Origin: JAEULH01 sp963789785
Lineage (GTDB): Bacteria > Pseudomonadota > Alphaproteobacteria > Rhodospirillales > Defluviicoccaceae
Reading direction: 5' to 3'
Length of the DNA: 64,000 nt
Assembly (NCBI GenBank): GCA_963789785.1
Contig: CAWBNC010000015.1
Span: 124,001 to 188,000, forward strand
Of this stretch, positions 29,376 to 37,771 are shown one piece after another; positions within the stretch are counted from its first letter, which is position 1, and every line of letters starts with the position of its first letter. The notes below the pieces were generated by a model, which had not been told where the DNA came from, made no database searches, and worked only from the letters and a program-made list of their open reading frames with translations. Position numbers and translations under genes: made by a program.

Positions 29376-30503
29376 ATGGCAGCAGAGCGATGCTTTTTGC
29401 GTTCGGATCTGAGGCTGACGGCTGCTGGCGCCGTTATCGCCGCATCCGCTTTGATGACGATCGCGCCGGCATGGAGCGGCCCGGTCGCAAACGCCAACGT
29501 CATCGTCGACCTCTCGGTCATTGACACGCTGAGCGCGGATCCACGACCGGTCCCGCCGGTTACGACCAGCAGGGCCAGCGGCCGGACATCGGATCTTCTC
29601 CAACCCGGCGCGGCGGCGCCGATGTCGAGCCTCCACGTCGGCGCGATGGCGACGGTGGGCGGATCGGCGGTCGCCGGACGCGATTACGGCCGGCTGATCC
29701 CCGACTGGCCGCCGCGCACGGCCGCGGAGATCCGCGATCGCACGGTCGCGCCCGTCCATCTCCTGACGCGCAAGGCCGCGCACCTGCTGGCGAGCGTCGA
29801 GCCGCCGCCGAGGACGCCCGGCAAGTCGGTGTCGGCGGCCGTTCCGGTCGATAACGCGAGACTTTTCCCGCCGCCGCAGGTCCTCGCCGCCGCCGCCCAG
29901 TCCGCACGCGCGCCGGCCGCAGGCGGCAACGCGGCCGGGTCTCCGGCAGAAACCGTGGGATTGTTTCCCCCGCCCGCCCCGCTGGTGATGGCGGCGGCTC
30001 CGCAGGCCGGTGGAAGCCGGTCGGTTGCAGCAACGCCATGGCGACCTGAACCGACGCGCAAGCCCGCCAACGGGCTGCAGGTCGCACTTCTGAGCCCGGC
30101 AAGGCCGCCGATAAAGCCGCATGAGGACGCGTCCCTGCGCCCGGCGCCCAGGCCCAAGGCTTCTGCGTCCGTGGACAAGCGCGAAAGTGCCGGCGCCCGA
30201 CTGCAGCTGATCTACGCCGCGAACGGGATCGAGATCCCGAGCCCGGCGCAGCCACAGCTCGAGAGCCTCGCCCGCGAGGTCAAAGCCGCCGCCAGGCTGC
30301 GCATCCAGCTCGCCGCCTATGCCGGCGACCGGACCGATTCCGCAAGCCGGGCGCGGCGCACATCGCTGTCGCGGGCGCTCGCCATCAGGGGCTTTCTGAT
30401 CGACCATGGTGTAGCCGCCGGCCGCATTGACGTGCGAGCTCTCGGCAACACCTCGGCGTCGGGTGAGGCCGACCGGGTTGACGTGGTGGTCCTCGACAAG
30501 TAA
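29376..30503 (+). CDS. OmpA-like C-terminal domain protein
   Basis: About 375 residues. A signal or membrane segment (TAAGAVIAASALMTIAPAWS) is followed by a long Pro/Ala-rich region and a C-terminal OmpA-like peptidoglycan-binding domain: LESLAREVKAAARLRIQLAA, then SRARRTSLSRALAIRGFLID and VRALGNTSASGEADRVDVVV. ATG 29376 is preferred over an upstream TTG at 29355. It precedes a MotA-like and a MotB-like gene, suggesting one envelope complex. A long antisense frame here is rejected. Confidence 0.82.
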   Translation: MAAERCFLRSDLRLTAAGAVIAASALMTIAPAWSGPVANANVIVDLSVIDTLSADPRPVPPVTTSRASGRTSDLLQPGAAAPMSSLHVGAMATVGGSAVAGRDYGRLIPDWPPRTAAEIRDRTVAPVHLLTRKAAHLLASVEPPPRTPGKSVSAAVPVDNARLFPPPQVLAAAAQSARAPAAGGNAAGSPAETVGLFPPPAPLVMAAAPQAGGSRSVAATPWRPEPTRKPANGLQVALLSPARPPIKPHEDASLRPAPRPKASASVDKRESAGARLQLIYAANGIEIPSPAQPQLESLAREVKAAARLRIQLAAYAGDRTDSASRARRTSLSRALAIRGFLIDHGVAAGRIDVRALGNTSASGEADRVDVVVLDK

Positions 30504-30545
30504 TGCCTGCGGGGACGATCGTGTCCCCTGGCGCGAGGCCGCCTC

Positions 30546-31692
30546 ATGACTCGCCCGCGACGCTACCTGCTGCGCATGCTGCTGTTCCTGCTTGTGGTCG
30601 CAGTCGCAGCCGGCTTGCTCTATCGACCGCTCAGCCACGCGTTCATGGCCAGCGCGCCGATCAATGGTCTGATCCTCGGAGTTCTTCTTCTCGGCATCAT
30701 CTACAGCTTCCGCCAGGTCTTCAGGCTTATCCCGGAGGTCAACTGGCTGGAAAGCTACCGCAGCGACCGGGAGGTTCTGTCGCACACGCCCGAACCCCAC
30801 CTCGTCGCGCCGATGGCGCGGATGCTGGGCGAGCGGCGCGGGCGCCTGTCGCTGTCGACCATGGCGATGCGCTCCCTGCTCGACGGCATCGGTTCTCGCC
30901 TTGACGAATCCCGCGAGCTCGCGCGCTACACCATCGGCCTGCTGATTTTCCTCGGTCTGCTTGGCACATTCTGGGGACTGCTCCAGACCATCGGCTCGGT
31001 CGGCGACGTGATCGGCGGGCTGTCGGTCGAGGGCGGCGACGTGTCGGGCGTATTCGCCAACCTGAAGAAGGGCCTGGAGGCGCCGCTCGCCGGGATGGGC
31101 ACGGCGTTCTCGTCGTCCCTGTTCGGACTCGGCGGATCTCTGGTGCTGGGCTTTCTAGATCTTCAGGCGGGCCAGGCGCAGAATCGCTTCTACAACGACC
31201 TCGAGGAATGGCTGTCGGGGCTGACCCGGCTGTCGAGCGGCGCCCTGCCGGGCGACGGCGAGCAGCGGCGTCCCCGTCTATGTCGAGGCTCTGCTCGAAC
31301 AGACCGCCGAGAGCCTGGAAACGCTGCAACGAACCATCGCCCGCGGCGAGGAAAACCGCAACGCGACACAGGCCCACCTGTTCGACCTCGGCGAGAAGAT
31401 CGGCGCGCTCACGGATCAGATGCAAACCGACCAGAACCTGATGCTCCGCCTTGCCGAAAGCCAGACCGAGATCAAGCCCATCCTCGCCCGGCTTGCAGAG
31501 ACCATGGCCCGGAGCGAAGGCTCCGGTCTTGACGAAGCGACGCGGACGCACATCCGCAATCTCGATCGCTATGTCGCGCGTCTGATGGAGGATGTCAGTT
31601 CCGGCCGCGAAGAGGTTCTCCAGCGGGTTCGCACCGACATCAAGCTCCTCGCTCGGACGATCGCCGCGGCCACGGAGGACGCCGGCCGCTAG
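30546..31692 (+). CDS. MotA/TolQ/ExbB-like membrane protein (one frameshift)
   Basis: Proton-channel-like subunit with membrane segments at about residues 9-26, 38-52, 128-150 and 185-200; FLGLLGTFWGLLQTIGSV is the conserved MotA/TolQ core. A long C-terminal coiled coil (LLEQTAESLETLQRTIARGE and onward) follows in another frame; the shift is near 31,255. Restored length is about 381 residues. It is not flagellar by context: it sits between an OmpA-like gene and a MotB-like gene, probably a dedicated stator-like pair of unknown function. Confidence 0.83.
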
Positions 31693-31770
31693 AGGTTCCA
31701 TGCTGATGGATGATTTCCAATCCGTCAGCTGAAGCGAACCACTAGATCATCGTTGCGGTGGACTGAGTTA

Positions 31771-31798
31771 CCTGACGCTTGAGAACCCAAGCGTCAGG
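31771..31798. repeat. 11-bp perfect inverted repeat
   Basis: CCTGACGCTTG AGAACC CAAGCGTCAGG lies in the 136-bp gap between the MotA-like and MotB-like genes, followed by GATCAAC, the heptamer also found in the post-efp element. No U-run follows. Confidence 0.7.
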
Positions 31799-31828
31799 AT
31801 CAACCGCTAGCGGAAGGATCTTGGCATC

Positions 31829-32380
31829 ATGGCCTACTCGACGCGACGCGCGCGGCACAGCATCGATATCTGGCCTGGGTTTGTCGACGCCCTCGCCAAC
31901 CTGCTGCTCGTCTTCATTTTCGTGCTGATGGTTTTCGTTCTGGCGCAGTTCTTTCTCAGCCAGACGCTCTCGGGGCGCGATGCAGCCCTCGCCCTGCTCC
32001 AGGGACAGGTCAGCGAGCTCGCCGACCTGCTTGCGCTCGAACGCCGCGCCAAGGACGATCTGTCGCAGAATATTACTCGCCTGACCGACGAGCTGAACGC
32101 GTCCATCGCCGCGCGCGACACCCTCGGCGAACAGGTCGTGGCCCTGACCAGGCGGGCCGAAAGCGCGGAGGCCGGCCTTGCCGAGGGACAGGAAGCGCAG
32201 CGCCAGGTCATCAAGCTCAGCAACGACATCGCCGCGCTTCAGGCGCTGAAGAAGGAGCTGGAGCAGCAGGCGGCCAGCCTGTCGGCGAAGGCCACTGAGT
32301 CGGATCAGGCGCTTGCGGCCGAGCGCGAGCTGTCGGAGACGGCCCGCGCCCAAGTCGCCCTGCTCAACCAGCAGATGGCA
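31829..32380 (+). CDS. MotB-like membrane/coiled-coil protein, truncated by the join
   Basis: Starts MAYSTRRARHSIDIWPGFVD, followed by one membrane helix (ALANLLLVFIFVLMVFVLAQ), the layout of MotB/OmpA-type partners of MotA-like channels, and a long coiled coil. GGAAGGA precedes the ATG. The alphaproteobacterial sequence ends at QQMA (residue 184); codons that follow come from the adapter-like remnant and the second genome. The expected C-terminal peptidoglycan-binding domain is missing because of the chimera, not because of gene decay. Confidence 0.85.
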
Positions 32381-32410
32381 GCAATACGGTACCAGGCATT
32401 ACGTATTGCT
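32381..32410. other. adapter-like remnant at the chimeric join of two genomes
   Basis: GCAATACG (32,381-32,388), ten other bases, then TTACGTATTGCT (32,399-32,410). The outer parts are inverted copies of each other. TTACGTATTGCT is the 3' end of the Oxford Nanopore ligation adapter top strand, and GCAATACG is the 5' end of its bottom strand, in the order expected when two adapter-ligated molecules are read as one. Everything left of it is high-GC alphaproteobacterial, everything right is AT-rich. The shortened middle is what a poorly called adapter pair would leave. Confidence 0.88.
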
Positions 32411-32487
32411 ATAACATTGTGCATGCTGAACTTTTTGATCATTTCAGGTGCTATTTTCTCTGTATATACTTTCTTTAATCTATTCAT
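32411..32487 (-). CDS. rplE: ribosomal protein L5, N-terminal fragment
   Basis: Only the first 25 residues remain: MNRLKKVYTEKIAPEMIKKF then SMHNV. This matches the start of L5 and its place after L24 in the spc operon. The sequence stops exactly where the adapter-like remnant begins. The gene is cut by the assembly join. Confidence 0.85.
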
Positions 32488-32502
32488 ACAAGTAAAAGAA
32501 GA

Positions 32503-32821
32503 TCACTTGTCCAGTGCATCTCCTGTTCTCTTATTAATCCTGTACTTTTTACCATCGATAAGTTTATAACCTAATCTTACAGGTTGGTTATTCTCGCGTA
32601 TCAAAATACATTGCATTTGATGCATTAATAGGTTTTTCTATACTGACGATACCACCTTCCTGATTTTGACCTACGGTTCCCGGTTTGATATGTTTTTTTA
32701 CAACATTCACACCTTCAACCACAATAAGGTTTTTTTCAGGTAGGACCTTCAGAACTTTTCCCACTTTACCCTGATCTTTTCCTGATATTATTTTTACTTT
32801 GTCGTCTTTTCTTAATTTCAT
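32503..32821 (-). CDS. rplX: ribosomal protein L24 (one frameshift)
   Basis: Assembly-initiator protein of the 50S subunit. The KOW motif (VKIISGKDQGKVGKVLKVLP) is intact from ATG 32821. The first frame stops after FDTRE near 32,590; the next frame continues NNQPVRLGYKLIDGKKYRIN to a TGA at 32,503, completing about 105 residues. rplE starts 15 bp later. Confidence 0.92.
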
Positions 32822-32868
32822 AAAAAACTTTGATAGGAGCACATCCCTAAAACTAAAGGGAGAAGATC

Positions 32869-33236
32869 TTACCAAACCTCCTTTGCCAAAGATGCAATTT
32901 TCAAATAACCTCTGTCTCTAATTTCTCTGGCAATTGGCCCAAAAACTCTTGTACCAACCATCTGTTTTTCTTTGCTTAACACTACAGCTGCATTATCATC
33001 GAATCTTACATAGCTTCCGTCTTTTCTTCTGCACTCTTTTTTGGTTCTTACTATTACCGCTTTGTATACTGTATGATCCTTAACATGTCCTACTGAAGAA
33101 GCACCACTTACCGAACAGTTACAATATCACCCAATCTTGCGGTCTTTATCTTAGAAGCTCCGGGAATACCAATAACTTTTAGTTTTTTAGCTCCCGAATT
33201 GTCTGCTGGTTTTATAACTGCTCCGACCGGTATCAT
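32869..33236 (-). CDS. rplN: ribosomal protein L14 (one frameshift)
   Basis: Starts MIPVGAVIKPADNSGAKKLK; after a shift near 33,112 the frame continues SGASSVGHVKDHTVYKAVIV, the Arg-rich RTKKECRRKDGSYVRFDDNA and FGPIAREIRDRGYLKIASLA, the conserved end. About 122 residues when restored. It is too broken to appear as one open frame. Lies between rpsQ and rplX. Confidence 0.9.
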
Positions 33237-33237
33237 A

Positions 33238-33474
33238 TTACTTTTCCTCCACCTTTTCTACAGTTACCCAAGTAACTTTTTTACTATAAGGTCTGCATTC
33301 ATCAATAAAAACCATATCACCGGGTACTACATCAAGTGTATTTCGAACAAAATATCTTTTTGTATCTCGTATGTTCTTTTTATATATAGGATGCTTTTTG
33401 GGATTGAGAACCTCAACCAAAACAGTTTTGGCCATCCTATCTGATACTACTTTGCCTAATAATCTTTTACTCAT
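33238..33474 (-). CDS. rpsQ: ribosomal protein S17
   Basis: Intact 78 residues. GKVVSDRMAKTVLVEV and the S17 signature GDMVFIDECRPYSKKVTWV are present. It overlaps the end of rpmC by 8 bp; rplN starts 2 bp after its stop. Primary 16S rRNA binder. Confidence 0.95.
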   Translation of the reverse strand: MSKRLLGKVVSDRMAKTVLVEVLNPKKHPIYKKNIRDTKRYFVRNTLDVVPGDMVFIDECRPYSKKVTWVTVEKVEEK

Positions 33475-33676
33475 TTTTTAAACTTTCCAAAATTTTCTTT
33501 TCAGTAATAACTGTATTCATTCTTGCAATATTTTTCTTGTAGTCCACAGCTTTTTTAACATTTTTTTCTTTTGACTGCAAAAGATCTCTCATTATAGATT
33601 CCAGATCCTTTTTAGTCTTTTTTAGATCTTCCTGAAGCTCTTTAATTGTTTTTTGTCTCATTTCCTGTAATTTCAT
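33467..33676 (-). CDS. rpmC: ribosomal protein L29
   Basis: Intact 69-residue two-helix protein at the tunnel exit. KLQEMRQKTIKELQEDLKKT and VDYKKNIARMNTVITEKKIL fit the family, with a slightly longer central loop. One base separates it from rplP. Confidence 0.92.
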   Translation of the reverse strand: MKLQEMRQKTIKELQEDLKKTKKDLESIMRDLLQSKEKNVKKAVDYKKNIARMNTVITEKKILESLKNE

Positions 33677-33677
33677 A

Positions 33678-34086
33678 TTAATCCTTAAAAATAAATTTAG
33701 TTTTTAAAGGCAGTTTAGCTCTTGCTCTTTTAAAAGCGTTTTTTGCAATCTCTTCGGTAACTCCGGAAATCTCAAAAATTATTTTACCGGGTTTAATAAC
33801 TGCTGCATAATGATCTGTTGGTGCTTTTCCGCTTCCCATTCTGGTTTCATTTGGTTTTTTCGAAATGGCTTGTCGCGGAAATACTCTTATCCATAACTTT
33901 CCTCCTCTTTTTGTTTTATGAGAGATAGCTTTTCTTGCGGCTTCTATTTGTCTTGATGTTAACAAACCTCTATCCATAGCTTTTAACGCAAAATCCCCAA
34001 AAGCTATTGTAGAACCTCTTATAGCGATACCTTTATTGGTACCTCTGTGCCTGCTTTCTAAATTTTACTTTCTTTGGTAATAACAT
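33678..34086 (-). CDS. rplP: ribosomal protein L16 (one frameshift)
   Basis: Start MLLPKKVKFRKQ at 34,086; after one extra base near 34,049 the frame continues HRGTNKGIAIRGSTIAFGDF and DRGLLTSRQIEAARKAISHK to the end KLPLKTKFIFKD. Restored length about 136, the usual size. Contacts the A-site tRNA elbow region. The visible open frame alone covers only the last 99 residues. Confidence 0.92.
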
Positions 34087-34097
34087 TTTTTTCCTTT

Positions 34098-34114
34098 AAA
34101 TCACGCAGTGATTT
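34098..34114. repeat. short perfect hairpin between rplP and rpsC
   Basis: AAATCAC GCA GTGATTT: 7-bp perfect stem with a three-base loop in the 69-bp gap. The core CACGCAGTG recurs at 38,117-38,125 just upstream of rpsJ. Confidence 0.6.
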
Positions 34115-34155
34115 CACCTTTTAGATTAATTTTATAAATTAATCGCAAAGAGAAA

Positions 34156-34790
34156 TTAAGCATTAATTTCTCCTTTATAAATCCATACTTTTATACCAAT
34201 AGTCCCAAACAACAAATTACAATTTATTTGAGCATAATCAATATCAGCCCTTAATGTCTGTAAAGGGACAGGACCTAAATAAATTTCTCAGATCTGGCGA
34301 TAGTATTACTTCCGCTTAAGCACACCTGATATCCTTATTTTTATACCTAAAGCTCCTTTATCAATTGCTGAATTTGTTGCGAATACAACATACTCTACTG
34401 TAAGGAACTCTTCTTTTTAACTGTCTGCAAATATAATCAGCGACCAACTGTGATTCAGTTTCAGGCGTTTTTATTTCTTCCGCAGTAATCTTTATTTTTG
34501 CATCGGTTATTTTTTTTATTTCTTTTTCAAGATTCTCAACACCTGCGCCGCCCTTACCTATAACAATTCCGGGTTTTGACACTTTTATAAAAATGCTTAC
34601 TTCATTTTCGGTTCTTTCTATTTCAATATTTTTTAAGCCTGCTGTAGATCAATTTTCCTTCTAAATATTTTCTGATCTTAAAATCTTCCAATGCAGGTCC
34701 GCGTATCTGTTTTTTTCCTGCGAACCATCTGGATCTCCAATCTTTTGTTATTCCTAATCTAAATCCATACGGATGTATTTTTTGCCCCAT
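34156..34790 (-). CDS. rpsC: ribosomal protein S3 (several frameshifts)
   Basis: Start MGQKIHPYGFRLGITKDWRS at 34,790. A middle open frame gives the KH domain (GIVIGKGGAGVENLEKEIKK); the end in another frame reads LGPVPLQTLRADIDYAQINC and IGIKVWIYKGEINA before TAA at 34,156. At least three single-base breaks. About 210 residues when restored. Normal place between rplV and rplP. Confidence 0.9.
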
Positions 34791-34791
34791 A

Positions 34792-35139
34792 TTATTTATT
34801 TACCTCCGATAATCCCAAATAAATATGACTTTTTCTTGTTAATTTAAAACTAAAGCGACCCCGTGCACCGTAATTTGGCCTTTTTGAAGTTGGCGCCGGA
34901 CCACAGTAAAGCTCAGAAACATATAAATTCTCAGGTAATAACTTATTGTTATGCACTGCATTCGCCTGAGCCGATTTTAGTAATTTAAGTAAGATTTTAG
35001 CCCCTTTAGAAGTATCAAAAGCTAAAATGATTTTAGCCTCTTCTAAAGATCGACCTCTTACCAGATCCAATACAATACCTAATTTTCTTGGTGATACGTC
35101 CGCTCTTTTTAATTTTGCTGTTACTATTGGTTTTAACAT
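34792..35139 (-). CDS. rplV: ribosomal protein L22
   Basis: Intact 115 residues. AKLKRADVSPRKLGIVLDLV, the tunnel-hairpin region YCGPAPTSKRPNYGARGRFS and the end RKSHIYLGLSEV are present. One base before the rpsC start. Confidence 0.95.
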   Translation of the reverse strand: MLKPIVTAKLKRADVSPRKLGIVLDLVRGRSLEEAKIILAFDTSKGAKILLKLLKSAQANAVHNNKLLPENLYVSELYCGPAPTSKRPNYGARGRFSFKLTRKSHIYLGLSEVNK

Positions 35140-35151
35140 ATTTATTTCTTC

Positions 35152-35418
35152 TTAAAGTTTTTTAGAAGAGTGCCCTCTAAATTTTCTTGTAGGGGAGAAC
35201 TCACCCAATTTGTGTCCAACCATTGATTCGGTAACAAACACAGGAAGGTGCTTCATTCCATTGTGAACCTCTAAGGTCAACCCTACCATTTCGGGTATGA
35301 TCGTGGATCTGCGTGACCAAGTCTTAATAGGTTTACGATCTCCTGCTTCTTTAGCCTTAGTTACTTTTATTAATAATTTTTCGTCAACAAAAATTCCTTT
35401 TTTTAATGATCTTGTCAT
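35152..35418 (-). CDS. rpsS: ribosomal protein S19
   Basis: Intact 88 residues. TRSLKKGIFVDEKLL at the start and the signature MVGHKLGEFSPTRKFRGHS near the end are complete. Head-of-30S protein forming a dimer with S13. Confidence 0.96.
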   Translation of the reverse strand: MTRSLKKGIFVDEKLLIKVTKAKEAGDRKPIKTWSRRSTIIPEMVGLTLEVHNGMKHLPVFVTESMVGHKLGEFSPTRKFRGHSSKKL

Positions 35419-35436
35419 AATATTTTTAAAATTTTA

Positions 35437-36274
35437 TTACCTTTTCTTTTTTGCTTTATGTCTATCTGTCACTATAGAATAATCAGTACTTTTTCTTTTT
35501 CTTGTTTTAACCCCTCGTGTCTTCCAACCCCAAGGTGATTTCGGAGATGGCATACCGATACCATTGTCTTTATATGAACCTGCGTGAGGGTGTTTTCCGG
35601 GATCAGGCATAGCTATTCCTCTGACTGTAGGTCTCCACCCTTTATGCCTTTTTATACCGGCTTTCCCGTCTTGAGAATTTCTTCTGTCAAAATTTGAAAG
35701 TACTCCAATTGTTGCACGACAGTCCTTACTGACATTCTTCACTTCTCCGCTAGGGAGCTTGATATTAACATGATTTCCGTCTTTTGCCATTATTATACAG
35801 CTATTTCCCGCACCTCTTACCAGTTTAGCACCAGCGCCCGGGATTAATTTCAATATTATGAATTGGCATACCTAAAGGTATTTTTGAAAGAGGTAAACTG
35901 TTGCCCGGTTTTAAAGGAGCTTCATCTGATGACTCGATCAACATTCCCCTTTCCAAACCTTCCGGAGCTAAAATATATCTTTTATCCCCATCAAAATAGT
36001 GGATTAAGGCAATATTAGGACCTCTATTAGGATCATGTTCAATACCGGCAACTTTTCCGGGTACACCAAATTTATTTCTTTTAAAATCGATAACTCTATA
36101 TAATTTTTTAACTCCACGCTGTCTATGCCTAATAGAAACACGGCCCCTGGACCTTCCTGAAGGCCCGTTAAGGCTTTGTGTGAGCTTTTTATGAGGTCTT
36201 ACCTTATCAACATCCTTCACCAAGGTTTTTCTGAATCTAATGCCCGGACTTGTAGGATTGTATTTTTTTATCAT
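35437..36274 (-). CDS. rplB: ribosomal protein L2 (one frameshift)
   Basis: Peptidyl-transferase-centre protein. The N-terminal part (from ATG 36274) contains GRVSIRHRQRGVKKLYRVID and AGIEHDPNRGPNIALIHYFD; the C-terminal part in another frame contains the conserved histidine loop VRGIAMPDPGKHPHAG. They overlap at 35,825-35,853 near IPGAGAKLVRG, where one base is wrong. Restored length about 278, the usual size. Confidence 0.94.
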
Positions 36275-36286
36275 GTGCGTTTATTG

Positions 36287-36577
36287 CTATTCCTTAGGGA
36301 ATAGATCAATTTTTTGCCCTTCTTTCAATTTAACCACCATCTTTTTCCATTTTGGGGTTTTAGTTTGCCTTCTTGTGCCAAGTATTCTCTTAGGCTTTCC
36401 CGGTATGATCATAGATCTAACATCAATTGCATCAACATCAAACATTTGTTTTAGTTTGATCACAACAGTGCCCTTTTTTGTCTTAGTATTAACTTTAAAA
36501 GTATAATTTCCGGACTCGGCTGCTTTTACCGATTTTTCTGTGATAATAGGTTTTAGTATTATGTTGTTGTATCTCAT
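36287..36577 (-). CDS. rplW: ribosomal protein L23
   Basis: Intact 96 residues. ILKPIITEKSVKAAESGNYT and the end KKMVVKLKEGQKIDLFP are typical. The exit-site protein that docks trigger factor and SRP. Overlaps the end of rplD by 4 bp. Confidence 0.94.
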   Translation of the reverse strand: MRYNNIILKPIITEKSVKAAESGNYTFKVNTKTKKGTVVIKLKQMFDVDAIDVRSMIIPGKPKRILGTRRQTKTPKWKKMVVKLKEGQKIDLFPKE

Positions 36578-37197
36578 TTTTTGTACCTTTCATCTAATAT
36601 TAGTGCTGAATCCTTAGTTAAGATCAGATTTTTAGTATTTAAAATCTCATACGGATTCAAATTATCAATAAAGATCGTAGATAGATTTTTTATATTTGAT
36701 CCGCTTTTTAATACAACCGGATTTATTTTATCCAAAACCAACAAAGTTTTACCCTTTGTGTTTAGTGCTGATAATACTGCAACCATTTCTTTTGTTTTTG
36801 GCTCTTTAAAAGCGATCTTGTCAATTAAATATGCTTGGTCTTCTTTGAATTTGAGTGACAAAACTGATCTCAAAGCTAATTTTTTAAGTTTTTTAGTTAA
36901 TTTAAGACTCCAACTTTTGGGTCTTGGCCCATGTGCAACACCGCCTGTTCGCCAAATAGGATTTCTTTTTGTACCTACTCTTGCTCTACCGGTTCCTTTT
37001 TGTCGCCAAGGTTTCTGACTGCTACCGGCTACCTCACCTCTGTTTTTTGTAGAAGATGTTCCCTGCCTTTGATTAGCCCTGTAAACCCTCACATATTGGT
37101 TAATTACCTCAACATTTGGCTCAATATCAAAGACACTATCACTTAATGTGATCTCTTCAACTTTATTCCCTTTTGTATCTAATACTTGTTTTTTCAT
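36574..37197 (-). CDS. rplD: ribosomal protein L4
   Basis: Intact 207 residues. The extended loop RQGTSSTKNRGEVAGSSQKP, then WRQKGTGRARVGTKRNPIWR and the Rossmann-like C-terminal part are present. Its ATG overlaps the rplC stop codon. In E. coli L4 autoregulates the S10 operon; whether it does here cannot be said. Confidence 0.95.
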   Translation of the reverse strand: MKKQVLDTKGNKVEEITLSDSVFDIEPNVEVINQYVRVYRANQRQGTSSTKNRGEVAGSSQKPWRQKGTGRARVGTKRNPIWRTGGVAHGPRPKSWSLKLTKKLKKLALRSVLSLKFKEDQAYLIDKIAFKEPKTKEMVAVLSALNTKGKTLLVLDKINPVVLKSGSNIKNLSTIFIDNLNPYEILNTKNLILTKDSALILDERYKK

Positions 37198-37626
37198 TAT
37201 TCTAAAATATTAATTAATACTGCTGAATTTCTGGCTCCCGGAACAGGTCCCGAAACCATAACCAGCTTTTTTTCATTATCAACATTTACTATTTTTAAAC
37301 CTTTTATAGAAACTCTTTTGTTTCCTTGTCTTCCTGCCATCTTTTTCCCTTTAAATACTTTTCCCGGAGTTTGAGAACCAATTGCCCCCTGGGCCTCTTG
37401 GTTTATTAGACTGACCGCGGGTAGCTTGCTGACCGCTAAAATTCCACTTTTTCATTGCACCTGTAAACCCCTTACCTTTTGATTTACCTATCACTACAAC
37501 TTCTTTATTCATAAGATCCTGATCCAGATCGTCTAAAGTAGAAATAATTGTCACCGGTATAACATTTCCGGTTTCAATAAAAATCTGGCTCATATTCAGT
37601 TTTGTTCCTTTTATTTGCTTAGTCAT
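37197..37626 (-). CDS. rplC: ribosomal protein L3, unusually short (one frameshift)
   Basis: Start MTKQIKGTKLNMSQIFIETG at 37,626; the core GKSKGKGFTGAMKKWNFSGQ and RGQSNKPRGPG are clear. After a shift near 37,370 the frame continues GSQTPGKVFKGKKMAGRQGN and VNVDNEKKLVMVSGPVPGAR to TAA at 37,197. Only about 143 codons result, against roughly 200 in most bacteria. The missing stretch lies between PVTIIS and the GKSKGKGF motif, where the frame is open. This is either lineage-specific trimming or lost sequence. Confidence 0.9.
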
Positions 37627-37630
37627 ATAC

Positions 37631-37656
37631 AAAAAAATTGAGCGCCACAAGGCGCT
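37631..37656 (-). terminator. hairpin plus U-tract in the rplC leader
   Basis: On the minus strand AGCGCC TTGT GGCGCT forms a perfect 6-bp GC stem, followed by CAA and seven T residues, five bases before the rplC start codon. It has intrinsic-terminator form and lies directly downstream of a promoter, so it may act as an attenuator. Confidence 0.65.
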
Positions 37657-37661
37657 ACGCT

Positions 37662-37689
37662 ATTATAGTCTATTTTAGCCCTGTTTCAA
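37662..37689 (-). promoter_or_regulatory. sigma70-like promoter upstream of rplC
   Basis: TTGAAA (37,684-37,689) and a perfect TATAAT (37,662-37,667) with a 16-bp spacer on the minus strand. Transcription would begin near 37,655, at the foot of the hairpin, about 30 bases before the rplC start. Confidence 0.65.
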
Positions 37690-37771
37690 GTAATTTTAAA
37701 TTTTATTTAACTTTCGCAACATTATCAATAATGCTTGCATAATATAATTCTTCAAATACTCAAGCCTTTGA

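Noticed and set aside
29196..30800. 534-codon minus-strand frame over the OmpA-like gene
   Set aside because: Arg/Pro-rich, no recognisable motif, and antisense to a plus-strand protein with an OmpA-like domain. High-GC DNA often leaves long antisense frames open.
32391..32569. Membrane-like C-terminal extension of the MotB-like protein
   Set aside because: Those codons are the antisense of rplE and rplX in the other genome, joined by the adapter remnant.
31829..33000. Horizontal transfer of a ribosomal operon into an alphaproteobacterium
   Set aside because: The adapter-like sequence at the exact boundary and two truncated genes point to a chimeric assembly.
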